Shown piece by piece: positions 6,186-6,523 of a stretch of DNA of 6,523 nt (position 1 is its first letter; every line of letters begins with the position of its first letter). The DNA comes from Candidatus Woesearchaeota archaeon. GTDB lineage: Archaea > Nanobdellota > Nanobdellia > Woesearchaeales > UBA583. The DNA lies in contig SKGP01000046.1 of NCBI GenBank assembly GCA_007117405.1, positions 1-6,523 of the forward strand, in the 5' to 3' direction. A program made the position numbers and the translations under genes. The notes under the pieces were generated by a model. That model searched no databases and was not told the origin of the DNA. It worked only from the letters and a program-made list of their open reading frames with translations.

Positions 6186-6197
6186 TTTTCAGATAAT

Positions 6198-6523
6198 TTA
6201 TCTAACAATCTGTGTTGATGAATAAACACCTTGTGATGTTACTACAACAACATCCAATACTGCTCCTGCAGTAGGTGTACATGAACCAATTGAATAATTA
6301 GTTACACCTGGAGTAATATTAAAAGCTGTAGTCACCGCACAAGTACCTATTGTCATACTTTGTGCTGTAACATTCTCTGCAGGGTTTGCATTTTTCAAGT
6401 AAACCTGAGCAGTTTCTAGTCTCTCAACTGTGATTGGAACACCTTGTGCCCCTTTACTTTCTGTATCTGCAAGAACACCACTCTGAAAAGTGTTGTACCA
6501 TGCCTGAAATCCTACTACCGCTA
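6198..6523 (-). CDS. Probable major pilin (flagellin/pilin-like), 5' end outside the window
   Basis: The frame is open from the window edge to the TAA at 6200-6198. The visible 107 residues begin AVVGFQAWYNTFQSG and continue ADTESKG. This aromatic/Gln pattern after a helix (W-x(4)-Q-x(5)-D) is typical of archaeal pilins just beyond the N-terminal helix, so the missing part should hold the signal and helix. The rest is rich in Thr, Val, Ala and Gly with regular beta-type alternation. It has two cysteines (in GTCAV and GSCTP) and three sequons (NVT, NIT, NYS). An internal ATG at 6398 gives a shorter 66-residue frame, which is not the real start. Codons and composition look less AT-rich and less Lys/Asn/Ile-rich than the downstream genes, as expected for an abundant structural subunit. 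The major pilin role is inferred from position and composition. Confidence 0.8.
   Translation of the reverse strand, partial: AVVGFQAWYNTFQSGVLADTESKGAQGVPITVERLETAQVYLKNANPAENVTAQSMTIGTCAVTTAFNITPGVTNYSIGSCTPTAGAVLDVVVVTSQGVYSSTQIVR

Noticed and set aside
6198..6398. Separate 66-residue gene starting at the internal ATG at 6398
   Set aside because: The same frame is open to the window edge and encodes a typical pilin segment upstream of this ATG, so it is an internal methionine.
175..6523. Archaellum (fla/arl) operon
   Set aside because: Motor and platform homologues are present, but no FlaH-type KaiC-like ATPase or FlaD/E gene lies between the pilins and the motor, and the platform is split.

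Overview
The window is strongly AT-rich, with homopolymer A/T runs inside genes, and all of its protein genes are on the minus strand. Read on that strand (from position 6523 down to 175), it is one tightly packed gene cluster for an archaeal type IV pilus-like surface structure. Three things point to archaea: the ATPase combines a TadA/VirB11/GspE-type core with an archaeal-style C-terminal extension, the membrane platform consists of two half-size proteins of the FlaJ/TadC type, and the pilin-like proteins have KKG-type class III signal sequences followed directly by a hydrophobic helix. The AT-richness, the small pilin-like proteins and the compact layout suit a DPANN lineage (Woesearchaeota, Pacearchaeota or Nanoarchaeota-like). 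That lineage call is an inference, not a demonstrated assignment.

Layout in the direction of transcription: the 3' part of a probable major pilin (6523-6198, entering from outside the window); four small membrane-anchored pilin-like proteins (6185-5772, 5713-5240, 5238-4738, 4741-4328) and a fifth (4326-3952); the secretion/assembly ATPase (3948-2002); then two polytopic T2SSF-domain proteins (2005-1022 and 1029-175). Gaps are 1 to 12 bases, or the genes overlap by 4 to 8 bases. The one exception is a gap of about 58 bases (5714-5771) that contains an inverted repeat. No prepilin peptidase gene is visible.

How the genes probably work together: the pilin-like proteins are inserted in the membrane through their N-terminal helix, processed by a peptidase encoded elsewhere, and extracted or polymerised on the T2SSF platform by ATP hydrolysis. 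The major pilin would form the filament, and the smaller proteins would form the base, tip or adhesive parts. Every pilin-like protein has an even number of cysteines in what can be seen of it, and most have N-glycosylation sequons in the predicted outer domain.

Downstream of the last gene there is an oligo-T terminator (141-148), then an unusual 140-base stretch. A minus-strand tRNA begins near position 27 and is cut off by the window edge. A perfect 26-base copy of its 5' end lies about 107 bases upstream of it. Between the copies there is a third, inverted copy of the D-loop sequence and a good hairpin, and together they could form a pseudoknotted RNA. This stretch is the least ordinary part of the window.
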